From contig NZ_BAOP01000021.1 of NCBI RefSeq assembly GCF_000344135.1, positions 1-64,000 of the forward strand: a stretch of DNA of 64,000 nt, given 5' to 3'. The stretch comes from Gordonia malaquae NBRC 108250 (GTDB lineage: Bacteria > Actinomycetota > Actinomycetes > Mycobacteriales > Mycobacteriaceae). The translations under genes and the position numbers were made by a program. Below the pieces are notes generated by a model. That model saw only the letters and a program-made list of their open reading frames with translations. It was not told where the DNA came from and ran no database searches. How positions within the stretch are numbered: position 1 is the first letter of the stretch; each line of letters opens with the position of its first letter. Shown here piece by piece: positions 37,980 through 47,021 of this stretch.

Positions 37980-38010
37980 ACGCTATGACCTAGAGTCGGC
38001 TCTAGGTCAA
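37980..38010 (-). promoter_or_regulatory. MerR-type promoter/operator of the SDR gene
   Basis: Arms TGACCTAGAG (37986-37995) and CTCTAGGTCA (38000-38009) form a perfect 10-bp inverted repeat with spacer TCGG. Toward the SDR gene the repeat lies between a -35 TTGACC (38010-38005) and a -10 TAGCGT (37985-37980) that are 19 bp apart, the over-long spacing characteristic of MerR-activated promoters. The MerR gene starts 16 bp beyond the repeat on the other side. Confidence 0.85.
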
Positions 38011-38025
38011 GTCGGACGGGAGCGA

Positions 38026-38484
38026 ATGGTGGGCACTGACGAAGGAACGACGTTCTCGATCGGCGAAGTGGCGGCCTCGGTCGAGATGAGCGTCCATGCG
38101 CTGCGGTTCTACGAACGCGAGGGGTTGCTCGTCGGCCCCATCGAACGCACCACCGGCGGCCGTCGCCGCTATACGCAGGTCGACGTCGACTGGCTCCAGA
38201 TATGTACCAGACTCCGCGAATCCGGAATGCCGCTGGCGGAGCTGAAACGATTCGCAGCGCTGGTGCGACAAGGACCGGGGAACGAGCCCGAGCGGCTCGC
38301 GCTGCTCGACGCACAGCGACACAGGGTTGATCAGCAGATACACGCCCTCGAACAAGCCAGGAAAGTCATCGAGTGGAAGACGGACGTCTACCGCCGGCAT
38401 GTTCACGACGGAAACGCCGCCGGACTGTGGGACCCGACCAGCGGCCGGACGACCGAGCCCCGGTCACCGGACACTATCCGATGA
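38026..38484 (+). CDS. MerR family transcriptional regulator
   Basis: 152 aa. The N-terminal winged HTH reads FSIGEVAASVEMSVHALRFYEREGLL with the following wing TGGRRRYTQVDVDWL; a dimerising antiparallel coiled coil (LLDAQRHRVDQQIHALEQARKV) follows. No cysteine pair for metal sensing is evident, so an organic effector is more likely. ATG 38026 with GGGAG 3-4 bases upstream. It is divergent from the SDR gene and surely binds the operator between them, probably controlling itself as well. Confidence 0.92.
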   Translation: MVGTDEGTTFSIGEVAASVEMSVHALRFYEREGLLVGPIERTTGGRRRYTQVDVDWLQICTRLRESGMPLAELKRFAALVRQGPGNEPERLALLDAQRHRVDQQIHALEQARKVIEWKTDVYRRHVHDGNAAGLWDPTSGRTTEPRSPDTIR

Positions 38485-38515
38485 GCGGGGCTCGACAGTT
38501 CGTGGGGCGTCTGAA

Positions 38516-38959
38516 CTAGGTGGTGTGAACGATCAGAACGTCGCACGCCGCCTTGCGAGCGACGTCGGCCGGAACCGAGCCGAGCAGGCGTCCGGCGATC
38601 GAGTTGAGGCCCTTGTTGCCGACGACCAGAAGGTCGGCCTGGACGTCGACGACGAGTTGCAGGAGCGCGTCGACCGGTGCGCCCTGAACGGCGCGCTGCA
38701 CGACGGTCGCGGCGCCCGCGGCCTTTGCGCGCTCTTTCGCAGTGCGGAGGATCTCCTCGGTGGGCGAACTGCCCATCACCTGGTAGGCCTCGTCGCGCAG
38801 GGTGTCGGACGCAGAGCTGGCAGCCTTGCCGTCGTTCAGGAAGTAGGCGCAGGCGATGACGACGGTTGCGTCGCCGGCGATGGCGCCCGCACGCTCGACG
38901 GCCTTCAGCGAAGATTCCGATCCGTCGGTGCCGACGACGATCGTCGAGTATCCGCTCAT
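38516..38959 (-). CDS. universal stress protein (Rv1636-like)
   Basis: 147-aa single-domain USP. ATP/nucleotide-binding features: TIVVGTDGSESSLKAVERA at the N-terminus and the VGNKGLNSIAGRLLGSVP loop (GxxG-x9-GS/T). In M. tuberculosis the neighbour of uvrA and the MBL gene, Rv1636, is a cAMP-binding USP; this is the likely orthologue. ATG preceded by GGAGGG. Small cytoplasmic protein, possibly a cyclic-AMP or ATP buffer under stress. Confidence 0.92.
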   Translation of the reverse strand: MSGYSTIVVGTDGSESSLKAVERAGAIAGDATVVIACAYFLNDGKAASSASDTLRDEAYQVMGSSPTEEILRTAKERAKAAGAATVVQRAVQGAPVDALLQLVVDVQADLLVVGNKGLNSIAGRLLGSVPADVARKAACDVLIVHTT

Positions 38960-39118
38960 GTGTGAGTTTCCCTCCAGCTGATGAATCGCAGATTCTCATC
39001 TCCATTGTGGAGACGAATTCTTATCCGTTCATGAACATACCCTGCGCACGGCCCATTGCCAGGTGCTTGTGTACGACTTGTCGCCCAACGAGCATCTTTG
39101 ATCGGTGTGCAAGATACG

Positions 39119-41272
39119 TCACTTTATGCCTGCGGCGTCCATTCCGCGCAGTTCCTTCTTCAAGTCGGCGATCTCGTCACGGAGTCGGCCTGCGAGTTCG
39201 AACTGCAGATCGCGTGCCGCATTCATCATCTGGTCGGTGAGTTCGTGCACCAGATCGGCGAGTTCGGCCCGCGGCATCGACGACGTGTCGCGCTGTTCGT
39301 AGACTCCAGCGCTGACCGATTTCGACACCTCGCCCTGCGCGCGGCGGCCACGGCTCGCGTTCCGTCCCGACCCACCGATGTCCACGGTGTCTTCCGCTTC
39401 TGCGTACACCGTGTCGAGGATGTCGGCGATCTTCTTCCGAAGCGGCTGAGGATCGACGCCCTTCTCGTTGTTGTAGGCGATCTGCTTTGCGCGGCGACGG
39501 TCGGTCTCTTCGATGGCGTTCTGCATCGAGTCGGTGATCTTGTCCGCGTACATGTGGACCTGCCCTGACACGTTTCGCGCAGCACGTCCGATGGTCTGGA
39601 TCAGCGACGTCGTGGAGCGCAGGAAGCCCTCCTTGTCGGCGTCGAGGATCGCGACGAGCGACACTTCGGGGAGGTCGAGGCCCTCACGAAGCAGGTTGAT
39701 GCCGACGAGGACGTCGTACTCGCCGCTGCGCAGCTGCCGCAGAAGTTCCACACGACGCAGCGTGTCGACTTCGGAGTGCAGGTAACGGACCCGGATTCCA
39801 AGCTCCAGAAGGTAGTCGGTGAGGTCCTCGGACATCTTCTTGGTCAGAGTCGTGACGAGCACACGTTCGTCTCGGGCCGTGCGCTCACGGATCTCGTGGA
39901 CCAGATCGTCGATCTGCCCCTTCGTCGGCTTCACCACGATCTCGGGGTCGAGGAGTCCTGTCGGTCGGATCACCTGTTCCACGAACTGCCCGCCGGACTG
40001 GCCCAACTCGTACGGCCCCGGTGTCGCCGACAGGTACACGGTCTGTCCGATGCGGTCGACGAACTCGTCCCAGGTGAGCGGGCGGTTGTCGACCGCAGAC
40101 GGGAGCCGGAAGCCGAACTCGACGAGGTTCCGCTTACGCGACATGTCGCCTTCGTACATCGCCCCGATCTGTGGCACCGTCACGTGCGACTCATCGATCA
40201 CCAGAAGGAAGTCGTCCGGAAAATAGTCGATCAGGGTGGCGGGCGCAGTGCCCGGACCACGCCCGTCGATGTGCCGCGAGTAGTTCTCGATGCCGGAGCA
40301 GAAGCCGACCTGCCTCATCATCTCCAGGTCGTACGACGTGCGCATGCGCAGACGCTGGGCTTCGAGGAGCTTACCCTTGGCCTCGAGGTCGGCGAGCCGT
40401 TCTTCGAGTTCCTTCTCGATGCTCGCCATGGCCTTCTCCATGCGCTCCGGCCCGGCCACATAGTGCGTGGCCGGGAAGATGCGCAGCGAGTCGACCTGTC
40501 GGACGACGTCGCCGGTGAGCGGATGAAGGTAGTAGAGCGACTCGACCTCGTCGCCGAAGAACTCGATGCGGATCGCGAGTTCCTCGTACGACGGAATGAT
40601 CTCGACGGTGTCGCCGCGCACGCGGAAGCCGCCGCGCGTGAACGACATGTCGTTCCGGGTGTACTGGACATCGACGAGAAGCCTGAGCAGAGCGTCTCGA
40701 TCGATCGTCTGCCCCACCTCGAGCTCGACGGACCGGTCGAGATACGACTGCGGGGTACCCAGACCGTAGATGCACGACACCGATGCGACCACCACAACGT
40801 CGCGCCTCGACAGCAGACTCGACGTCGCCGAGTGGCGAAGGCGTTCGACGTCGTCGTTGATCGAGCTGTCCTTCTCGATGTAGGTGTCGGTCTGCGCGAT
40901 GTACGCCTCGGGTTGGTAGTAGTCGTAGTACGAGACGAAGTACTCGACGGCGTTGTTGGGAAGCATGTCGCGGAGTTCGTTGGCGAGCTGCGCGGCGAGG
41001 GTCTTGTTCGGCGCCATGACAAGCGTCGGGCGCTGCACGCGCTCGATCAGCCACGCAGTGGTCGCCGATTTTCCCGTGCCGGTGGCGCCGAGCAGAACGA
41101 TGTCCTTCTCCCCTGACGTGAGACGCTGCTCGAGGTCGGCGATGGCGGCGGGCTGATCGCCTGCGGGCTCGTACTCGCTGACGACGACGAAGTCGGCTCC
41201 CGACCGCTCGATGTCGCCGACCGGCCGGAACTCCGAGTGTGCGACGATCGGCCGCTCTGCTGCGAATGCCAT
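39119..41272 (-). CDS. uvrB: excinuclease ABC subunit B
   Basis: Damage-verification helicase of nucleotide excision repair. 717 aa from ATG 41272 ([17 protein letters not shown]), the usual actinobacterial N-terminus; an ATG at 41317 would add 15 residues. Motifs: Walker [14 protein letters not shown], the DNA-gripping beta-hairpin region [27 protein letters not shown] box [13 protein letters not shown], helicase motifs [18 protein letters not shown] and QTIGRAARN, and a C-terminal UVR domain ([28 protein letters not shown]). Upstream lies the divergent Rieske gene. Confidence 0.98.
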   Translation of the reverse strand: MAFAAERPIVAHSEFRPVGDIERSGADFVVVSEYEPAGDQPAAIADLEQRLTSGEKDIVLLGATGTGKSATTAWLIERVQRPTLVMAPNKTLAAQLANELRDMLPNNAVEYFVSYYDYYQPEAYIAQTDTYIEKDSSINDDVERLRHSATSSLLSRRDVVVVASVSCIYGLGTPQSYLDRSVELEVGQTIDRDALLRLLVDVQYTRNDMSFTRGGFRVRGDTVEIIPSYEELAIRIEFFGDEVESLYYLHPLTGDVVRQVDSLRIFPATHYVAGPERMEKAMASIEKELEERLADLEAKGKLLEAQRLRMRTSYDLEMMRQVGFCSGIENYSRHIDGRGPGTAPATLIDYFPDDFLLVIDESHVTVPQIGAMYEGDMSRKRNLVEFGFRLPSAVDNRPLTWDEFVDRIGQTVYLSATPGPYELGQSGGQFVEQVIRPTGLLDPEIVVKPTKGQIDDLVHEIRERTARDERVLVTTLTKKMSEDLTDYLLELGIRVRYLHSEVDTLRRVELLRQLRSGEYDVLVGINLLREGLDLPEVSLVAILDADKEGFLRSTTSLIQTIGRAARNVSGQVHMYADKITDSMQNAIEETDRRRAKQIAYNNEKGVDPQPLRKKIADILDTVYAEAEDTVDIGGSGRNASRGRRAQGEVSKSVSAGVYEQRDTSSMPRAELADLVHELTDQMMNAARDLQFELAGRLRDEIADLKKELRGMDAAGIK

Positions 41273-41394
41273 GCGTCCAGCGTAGACATCACCTCTGACA
41301 TTTTCGTTTCGGTCCACTTCGTTCCTGTGACGGCTGCCAGGTTCGACTGGTCCAATGGGTGGCGATCACAGTTCCACCAGCCCAGGGAGCCACG

Positions 41395-41865
41395 ATGACC
41401 GACCCGACAACTTCCGCGCCCGAATCGACCCCGCGTCACGGGGTGTCTCGCCGAACCGTGCTCGCCGCAGCGCCGATCGCCGTCGCCGCGATCGGCGTGG
41501 GGATCACGGCGTGCGGCAGCGACGACTCGTCGACCTCGACCGACACGTCTACTCAGGCCGCCGACACCGGCGCCGACAGCAGCGCCGGGGCCGACGTCCT
41601 CGCGTCGACGACCGACGTGCCGGTCGGCGGCGCGAAAGTCGTCGGCGACGTCGTCGTGACGCAAGCGAGCGCCGGGACGTTCGCCGCGTTCTCGACCAAG
41701 TGCCCGCACATGGGCTGCGCCGTCGCGCATAAGGGCTCCACACTCGACTGCCCGTGCCACGGAAGCGAGTTCACACTCGACGGATCCCTGGTCAAAGGCC
41801 CGGCGACGACGGGACTGACCGCCGTGCCGGTGAAGGTCGACGGGACAGACATCGTGAAAGCGTGA
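41395..41865 (+). CDS. Tat-exported Rieske [2Fe-2S] lipoprotein
   Basis: 156 aa from ATG 41395, with GGGAG 6 bases upstream. N-terminus has a twin-arginine signal (SRRTVLAAAPIAVAAIGVG) ending in a lipobox ITAC, so it should be exported folded and lipid-anchored. After a Ser/Thr/Asp-rich spacer comes a Rieske domain with both cluster motifs, CPHMGC and CPCHGSEF. No quinone-enzyme partner is nearby, so it is not an obvious bc1 subunit; electron-transfer partner unknown. Six bases separate it from the next gene. Confidence 0.92.
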   Translation: MTDPTTSAPESTPRHGVSRRTVLAAAPIAVAAIGVGITACGSDDSSTSTDTSTQAADTGADSSAGADVLASTTDVPVGGAKVVGDVVVTQASAGTFAAFSTKCPHMGCAVAHKGSTLDCPCHGSEFTLDGSLVKGPATTGLTAVPVKVDGTDIVKA

Positions 41866-41871
41866 TCTCTC

Positions 41872-42426
41872 GTGACGGCCCATGAGACGCACCCGCCCAA
41901 GGGGGAGGTGTTCGACGTGCCCGCCATGACGAACACTGACAACAAGGGCTTCGTTCGCCCCGTCGAGGTGTATCGCGAGACGCCGTACGGGCTGTACATG
42001 TCGAGGACCGCCGACCACCCGAGGTTCGATCACCTCGAACTGTGGCTGCTGCCTGCCCTCGGACTGCGAGCGAACATCTTTCACTTCACCGGCGGGTATC
42101 GGTCGAGTCAACGCCTGTATCTCGACATCGGCGAGTTCAGCGGCCCCGACGACGCCGGGCGCTGGCATTCGGTCGATTGGTACCTCGATCTCGTCGACTC
42201 CGCCGACGCGCCGCTCGAGCTCGTCGACGTCGACGAGCTGTTCGACGCGCACGCGGCCGGTCACCTCACGACATCGCAGTGTGAAGCGGCGATTCTCATC
42301 GCGATGCGAACGATGACCGGCTCCGCGGCCGTCGACGGTGTGCAGACGTGGCTGGACGCGCAGGTCGGCGAACGCCTCACCTGGCTCGATCGACCGCAAG
42401 CAGGCATGCCAGACTCGGACATATGA
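41872..42426 (+). CDS. DUF402 family protein
   Basis: 184 aa. The central part (GLYMSRTADHPRFDHLELWLLPALGLRANIFHF ... YLDIGEF ... WYLDLVD ... ELVDVDELFDAHAAGHLT) has the acidic beta-barrel pattern of DUF402/FomD-like proteins; some members are nucleoside-diphosphate or nucleotidyl phosphatases with Asp-rich metal sites. Function here unknown. GTG start. Its stop overlaps the ATG of the next gene as ATGA. Confidence 0.78.
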   Translation: MTAHETHPPKGEVFDVPAMTNTDNKGFVRPVEVYRETPYGLYMSRTADHPRFDHLELWLLPALGLRANIFHFTGGYRSSQRLYLDIGEFSGPDDAGRWHSVDWYLDLVDSADAPLELVDVDELFDAHAAGHLTTSQCEAAILIAMRTMTGSAAVDGVQTWLDAQVGERLTWLDRPQAGMPDSDI

Positions 42427-42938
42427 CGACGCCGCCTCACGGAGGGCCCTACCCTCAGCAGCCGAATCCGCAGCAGCCGGGGAACTACGACCAGACGCAG
42501 ATCGGTCAACCGGCCTTCGGGCAACCCCAATACGGACAAGCGCAATACGGACAACCGACGCCTCCGCAAGCCCCCGGTTCGCAGGGGCCGCAGCAGGCGT
42601 ACGGTCAAACGCCCGCCTACGGTCAGAACCCGTTCAGTCAGCCGCCCACAGGCCAGGCCCCATACGGCCAATCCCAGTACGGACAACAGCACTACGGCCA
42701 GAGCCCGTACGGCCAGCCTCCGTTTCAGCAGTCCCCGGTGCCGAACAACGGCTCCACGCGCATCGTCATCGCGGTAGTCGCGGTCATGGCGGTCATCGCC
42801 GTCGGCGGCCTGGCGTTTCTGATCTTCGGTGGAGGCGACAAGGAATCAACGGATGTGGCGGCCTCGTCGTCGTCGAGCGCTCCGTTCACCCTTCCCGCAT
42901 CGACGACCGAAGACGGGACGACTGTCGATTCGAGTTAG
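42423..42938 (+). CDS. N-terminal part of a split LppU-like membrane protein
   Basis: 171 codons ending at an in-frame TAG (42936-42938). N-terminus is a long low-complexity stretch of YGQ, PQQ and QP units; then one membrane helix (STRIVIAVVAVMAVIAVGGLAFLIFGG) and a short Ser/Thr tail that stops as VDSS. In the neighbouring intact paralogue the same place reads SVESSPIGSC, so the TAG cuts exactly between anchor and outer domain. The shortened product would be an anchor without its extracellular domain. Confidence 0.75.
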   Translation: MTTPPHGGPYPQQPNPQQPGNYDQTQIGQPAFGQPQYGQAQYGQPTPPQAPGSQGPQQAYGQTPAYGQNPFSQPPTGQAPYGQSQYGQQHYGQSPYGQPPFQQSPVPNNGSTRIVIAVVAVMAVIAVGGLAFLIFGGGDKESTDVAASSSSSAPFTLPASTTEDGTTVDSS

Positions 42939-43382
42939 GTCGGCTCGTGCATCACGGTCCGCGGATCCACGTCGGTCACCACCCAGTCCGCTAGTTGCAG
43001 TTCCAGCCGTCCGACGTTCATCGTTGCGGCGAAACTCTCCACCAGCAGCGGGTGCGACGCCGCGAAGTACCCGTTCTCGGTCACTGAGTACGGCACGGGC
43101 GCAAGCAACAACGTCCTGTGCCTGGTCCCGAATTACCAGGTGGGGACGTGCTACACGCAGTCCCAGTTCTCGGTCGGCATCTCCCTCGAGACGGTGTCGT
43201 GCAGCCAGGATTCGACGACGAACACCACGAACTTCAAGATCACCGAGCGGTCGGAGTCGAGCTCGGTTCCCAATTGCTCCGACTCGGACAAACAACGGAT
43301 CGACACGTTCACCATTCGCACGTCGCCTTCGCAGACGATGAGCATCTGCCGCGAGATCCTCGGCGATTACGTGTGGAAGTGA
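42939..43382 (+). pseudogene. outer-domain remnant of the split LppU-like protein
   Basis: Reading straight on in the same frame past the TAG gives 147 codons, VGSCITVRGSTSV ... through to LGDYVWK, with an intact frame to the TGA at 43380-43382. It aligns end to end with the outer domain of the next gene, including the cysteines in GSCITV, NVLCLVPNYQVGTCYT, VSCSQDS, VPNCSDSD and MSICREI. The domain resembles LppU/SCO3897-type proteins of actinobacteria. Only one base change separates it from a complete 319-residue protein. Confidence 0.78.
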
Positions 43383-43497
43383 GCCGATTCACGAAGGCAG
43401 ACCGAGAGTCAGGCGGACTCGGCGCGCGGTGTCGACCGAACGTATGTCACACTTCTGACTGAATCTCTCATCTGTCTCACAGGAAAGTCCGCCAACC

Positions 43498-44343
43498 ATG
43501 ACGACGCCTCCTCCCGGCCAGCCCGGCCAGCCCGCCCCCGGAAACCCGTTCGGCGCCCAGGGCCAGCCGGCCCCCCAGCAGCCCGGCCAGCCGGTGTACG
43601 GCCAGCAGCCGCCTCAGCCCGCACAGCCGTACGGCGCCCAGCCCGGTCAGCCGCAGCCGGGGCAGCAGCCCTACGGCGCCGAGCCGGGCCAGCCTCAACA
43701 GGGACAGCCGGGCGGGTACGCTCCGGTCGCCGGAGGCACCGACTACGCAGGGGGCGCACCGCAGGCCCCGCGCCCGAATCCACTTGTGCGCATCCTCAAG
43801 TTCGTCGGTCCGATCATCGCCGTGATCGCGATCATCGCCATCGCGACGCAGGTGTTCGGCGACAAGGACAGCGGCACGTCCGTCGAGTCGAGCCCCATCG
43901 GCTCGTGCATCACGGTAGAGGGCTCGACCTCGGTCACGACCAAGGCGATCGACTGCAGCACGACCGAACCGTCGTTCATCGTCGGGGCCAAGCTGGACAA
44001 CAGTGACGCCTGCGAGAGCGCAAACTACGAGTTCTCCGTCACCGAGTACGGCAACGGCGCCAGCGACAAGGTCTTGTGCCTAATTGCGAACTACCAGGTC
44101 GGCAAGTGCTACACCTCGTCGAAGTTCTCGATTGGCATCAAGCTCGAGACCGTCCCGTGCACCGAGGAGTCGTCGATGTCGGCGACCAACTTCAAGATCA
44201 CCGAACGCTCCGAGACCGGCACCGTGCCGAACTGCACCGATTCGGACACTCACATGGTCCAGACATTCAACATTCAGAGCGATCCGCCGCGTCAGATGTC
44301 TGTGTGCAGCAAGATCATCGGCGAAGGCTATACCTGGAAGTAA
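43498..44343 (+). CDS. LppU/SCO3897-like Pro/Gln-rich membrane-anchored protein
   Basis: 281-aa intact paralogue of the split gene. Residues 1-85 are Pro/Gln/Gly-rich with repeated QPGQP and YGAxPGQ units; a membrane helix follows (IIAVIAIIAIATQVFG, ~105-120); the outer domain has six or more cysteines (GSCITVEG, IDCSTTE, DACESANY, VLCLIANYQVGKCYT, VPCTEES, NCTDSD, SVCSKII). Such proteins are anchored by one helix with the C-terminal domain outside. Role unknown. AGGAAAG precedes ATG. A strong hairpin follows. Confidence 0.82.
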   Translation: MTTPPPGQPGQPAPGNPFGAQGQPAPQQPGQPVYGQQPPQPAQPYGAQPGQPQPGQQPYGAEPGQPQQGQPGGYAPVAGGTDYAGGAPQAPRPNPLVRILKFVGPIIAVIAIIAIATQVFGDKDSGTSVESSPIGSCITVEGSTSVTTKAIDCSTTEPSFIVGAKLDNSDACESANYEFSVTEYGNGASDKVLCLIANYQVGKCYTSSKFSIGIKLETVPCTEESSMSATNFKITERSETGTVPNCTDSDTHMVQTFNIQSDPPRQMSVCSKIIGEGYTWK

Positions 44344-44360
44344 TCCCTTCCACACCTCTT

Positions 44361-44398
44361 CAGAACCGCCTCGACCACTTTCGGTCGGGGCGGTTCTG
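44361..44398. terminator. two-way terminator hairpin
   Basis: CAGAACCGCCTCGACC (44361-44376) pairs with GGTCGGGGCGGTTCTG (44383-44398) over 16 bp with one T-G wobble and a 6-base loop ACTTTC; TGTC follows. It sits 17 bp after the LppU-like stop and touches the end of the convergent TetR gene. Confidence 0.85.
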
Positions 44399-45148
44399 TC
44401 ATGTCCGGACCAGTCCGGCGATGAGTGCGGTGAGACCGAACTCGTAGGCGTGATCGGCGTTGCCCGGCCCGGAGAAGAGCTGTCCGACGGTCGTTCCGAC
44501 GCGCGATGAGATCGGGTAAGCCCCGGCGGGCATGGCGTCGGCCAGTGCCGGTCCGGCAATCTGCCACCACTGCTCGTCGTCGAGACCGGACGCCGCGTGC
44601 TCGGCGACCTGGTCGATTCGCATCCGCGCGTTGCCGGTCGCGAAGGATCGCAGGGAGGCGATGACGGCGTCGAGGGTCACGTCATCGACGGCGGAGTCGC
44701 CGTAAGCGCGTGTGAGAGCGGCGAGTTGTTGTTCATAGCGCCGGGACGATCCGGGGCCCGGAACTGGTCGCCACGCCGGAACGTCGCCGAGCCACGGGTG
44801 CCGCAGCAGTTCATCGCGGTACTGGTCGGCGATCAGACGCATGCATTCGGTCAGGTCGAGCCCCTTGTCGAGGTCGGCGGCCTCGAATGCGACGGCGTCG
44901 ACCATCAGCGCGACGAGCACGTCACGGTTCGGCACGTACGTGTACAGGCTCATGGGCTTGAGGCCCACACGCGCTGCCAGCGAACGCATCGACACGAGCG
45001 CAAGCCCATCGGAGTCAGCGAGTTCGATTGCCGCGCGCACCACATCGTCTACGTTCGTGCGCCGCCCCGGGCCAGACCTGGCGGTTGTCGCGTCACGTCG
45101 CCACAGCAGGTCGACGGTGCGTCGGACGTTGTTGTCGTGATCGGCCAC
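44399..45148 (-). CDS. TetR family transcriptional regulator
   Basis: 249 aa from GTG 45148, with a strong SD GGAGGGAG 4 bases upstream; an ATG at 45214 lies beyond the operators and is rejected. The HTH is in NVDDVVRAAIELADSDGLALVSMRSLAARVGLKPMSLYTYVPNRD, typical of TetR_C1 (TetR/ActII-like) regulators. The remaining ~190 residues are the helical ligand/dimer domain. Divergent from the SNF2 helicase gene with two matching operators in the gap, so autoregulation and control of the helicase pair are likely. Confidence 0.9.
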   Translation of the reverse strand: MADHDNNVRRTVDLLWRRDATTARSGPGRRTNVDDVVRAAIELADSDGLALVSMRSLAARVGLKPMSLYTYVPNRDVLVALMVDAVAFEAADLDKGLDLTECMRLIADQYRDELLRHPWLGDVPAWRPVPGPGSSRRYEQQLAALTRAYGDSAVDDVTLDAVIASLRSFATGNARMRIDQVAEHAASGLDDEQWWQIAGPALADAMPAGAYPISSRVGTTVGQLFSGPGNADHAYEFGLTALIAGLVRT

Positions 45149-45177
45149 GGGGCTCCCTCCAGCGATCTTGCATGCAA

Positions 45178-45218
45178 ACACCGTAAGGCGTACGGTGTTA
45201 ATTCCGTACAGCATACGG
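45178..45218. promoter_or_regulatory. two TetR-type operators, CCGTA-N5-TACGG
   Basis: Site 1: ACACCGTA (45178-45185), spacer AGGCG, TACGGTGT (45191-45198). Site 2: CCGTA (45204-45208), spacer CAGCA, TACGG (45214-45218). Both share CCGTA-N5-TACGG, with centres 23 bp apart, so two dimers could sit on nearly the same DNA face. They lie between the TetR start and the helicase start. Confidence 0.8.
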
Positions 45219-45248
45219 TATCTGCTCGGCCGACCCGAAGGAAGACCA

Positions 45249-47021
45249 CTGCCTGCTTCGACGACTCATCCGAACGCCACCTACTTGACTGATCGCCACG
45301 TGTTCGCGCTGTGGACCGGCGAACGATCCGCTCCCGACGAGCCCGCGCTCCGAATGCCGATCCCGGTCGGCTACGGCCGTGAGAAGCAGTTGGTTCCGAC
45401 CGCGCTCGCGTATCGGATCGTCGACGTCGCCGATCTGCCGGACGATGCCACCGCATCAGTTCGGGCATGGCATGCGCTTGGTTCGGATCCCCTGGCGGAC
45501 GTCGTGTTGCCGGCCTCGGCGCATGCGGTGCTCAACGCGGTCGGCGACGCCGTCGTCTCCGCGGAGTACGCCCGTCAGACGTTCAGCGCCACCGTTGAGG
45601 TCGAGGCCGGTCTCGCCGACCGCCTGACCGCAGACCTGCGGCCGTACCAGGTCCGCGGGATCTCGTGGCTGGACGAGGTGTGCGCGGACGGCGGCGGCAT
45701 CCTCGCCGACGAGATGGGCCTGGGCAAGACTCTCCAGTCGATCGGGCACCTCGCGCTCTCGGCGTCGGGGCCGGCTCTGGTCGTCGGTCCGACTGGGCTG
45801 GTCACCAATTGGCTCCGCGAGATCGCGCGATGGGCGCCCGACGCGCTCCACGCCGTCGACTATCGAGGCGGTGACCTGCCGGAGCTCGGCGGGAATGTCC
45901 CGACGGTTGTCGTCACCGGCTACCCGACTCTTCGTCGGCACACCGAAGCATTGGCTGCGGTCGAATGGTCGCGGGTGGTCTTCGACGAAGCGCAAGCGCT
46001 GAAGAACTCGCGTACCCAGGTGTCGAAGGCGGCGCGACGCCTGCGGGCCGATGCGACGATCGCGCTCACGGGCACACCCGTCGAGAACAGCCTCGACGAG
46101 CTCTGGTCGCTGTTGAACCTGGTCGCCCCCAGTGAGTTCGGCAACCGGGCGTTGTTTCGGCGACGGTATGCCGCGCCCATTCAAGCCGGATCGTCGGAGG
46201 CGAAACTGCGGATGCATGACGCGATCTCCGGTCGCGTCATGCGGCGGACGAAGTCGGATGTCGCAGCGAGCCTCGGACCGAAGATCCACACCGACATCGA
46301 ATGCGACCTGTCGAGCGAGCAGGCCAGGCTGTACGACGCGATCCTCGATCAGGCCTCGGACGACGGCTTCGGCGACGGCATCGGTCGACGCGGAGCGATT
46401 CTCGCTGCCCTCACCAAGTTGAAGCAGGTCTGCAACCACCCTATGCTCGCGGGTGCGGGCCGCCCCGGCGACGTCGACGGTCGCTCCGGCAAGCTCGACG
46501 TCGCGACCGACATCGTCGTCACCAACCTCGAGAACGACTCGCCCACAGTTGTGTTCACGCAGTACCGCGAGACCGGCGAACTCTTGGCCGCTCATTTCGG
46601 CGCGGTTCTCGACGTGAGGGTTCCGTTTCTCCACGGAGGCCTGTCGCGTGCCGAACGCGATCGGATCGTCGACGACTATCAGGCCGGACGCGGCTGCGGT
46701 GTGCTAGTCGCAAGCTTGAAAGCTGCGGGTACCGGCCTGACACTCACTCGCGCGGCCGACGTCATCCACTTCGACCGCTGGTGGAATCCCGCCGTTGAAG
46801 CCCAAGCGACCGACCGCGTCCACCGGATCGGTCAGGAGCGCGTCGTCACCGTGACCACACTCACGACCGCCGGCACGGTCGAAGAACACATCGCTGCCAT
46901 GCACGACCGCAAGTCGGCCCTCGACCTCGACGCCGACGCGGGCGCGCTGGCGGTGTTGACCGAACTGTCCGACGAGAAGCTGATCGAAGTGCTGCGTCGC
47001 AACCGAGAGGAGACCGCATGA
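45249..47021 (+). CDS. short SNF2-family DNA helicase/ATPase
   Basis: About 590 aa with both SNF2 lobes: Walker A ADEMGLGKTLQ, motif II VVFDEAQALKN, ALTGTPVENSLDELWSLLNL, then lobe 2 VVFTQYRETGELL, LVASLKAAGTGLTLTRAADVIHFDRWWNP and QATDRVHRIGQ. Mycobacterial HelZ-type relatives are roughly 1000 aa, so the large N-terminal region is missing here. The start is uncertain: CTG 45249 has GAAGGA 6 bases upstream and clears the operators; GTG 45195 lies inside operator 1, ATG 45168 lies upstream of both, and GTG 45300 is later. The ATGA overlap with the next gene links it to the SWIM protein. Confidence 0.85.
   Translation: MPASTTHPNATYLTDRHVFALWTGERSAPDEPALRMPIPVGYGREKQLVPTALAYRIVDVADLPDDATASVRAWHALGSDPLADVVLPASAHAVLNAVGDAVVSAEYARQTFSATVEVEAGLADRLTADLRPYQVRGISWLDEVCADGGGILADEMGLGKTLQSIGHLALSASGPALVVGPTGLVTNWLREIARWAPDALHAVDYRGGDLPELGGNVPTVVVTGYPTLRRHTEALAAVEWSRVVFDEAQALKNSRTQVSKAARRLRADATIALTGTPVENSLDELWSLLNLVAPSEFGNRALFRRRYAAPIQAGSSEAKLRMHDAISGRVMRRTKSDVAASLGPKIHTDIECDLSSEQARLYDAILDQASDDGFGDGIGRRGAILAALTKLKQVCNHPMLAGAGRPGDVDGRSGKLDVATDIVVTNLENDSPTVVFTQYRETGELLAAHFGAVLDVRVPFLHGGLSRAERDRIVDDYQAGRGCGVLVASLKAAGTGLTLTRAADVIHFDRWWNPAVEAQATDRVHRIGQERVVTVTTLTTAGTVEEHIAAMHDRKSALDLDADAGALAVLTELSDEKLIEVLRRNREETA

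Noticed and set aside
42936..42938. Amber codon read as pyrrolysine or another recoded residue
   Set aside because: No known pyrrolysine system in such bacteria, no recoding signal seen, and the paralogue has a normal Pro at this place; a nonsense mutation or error is simpler.
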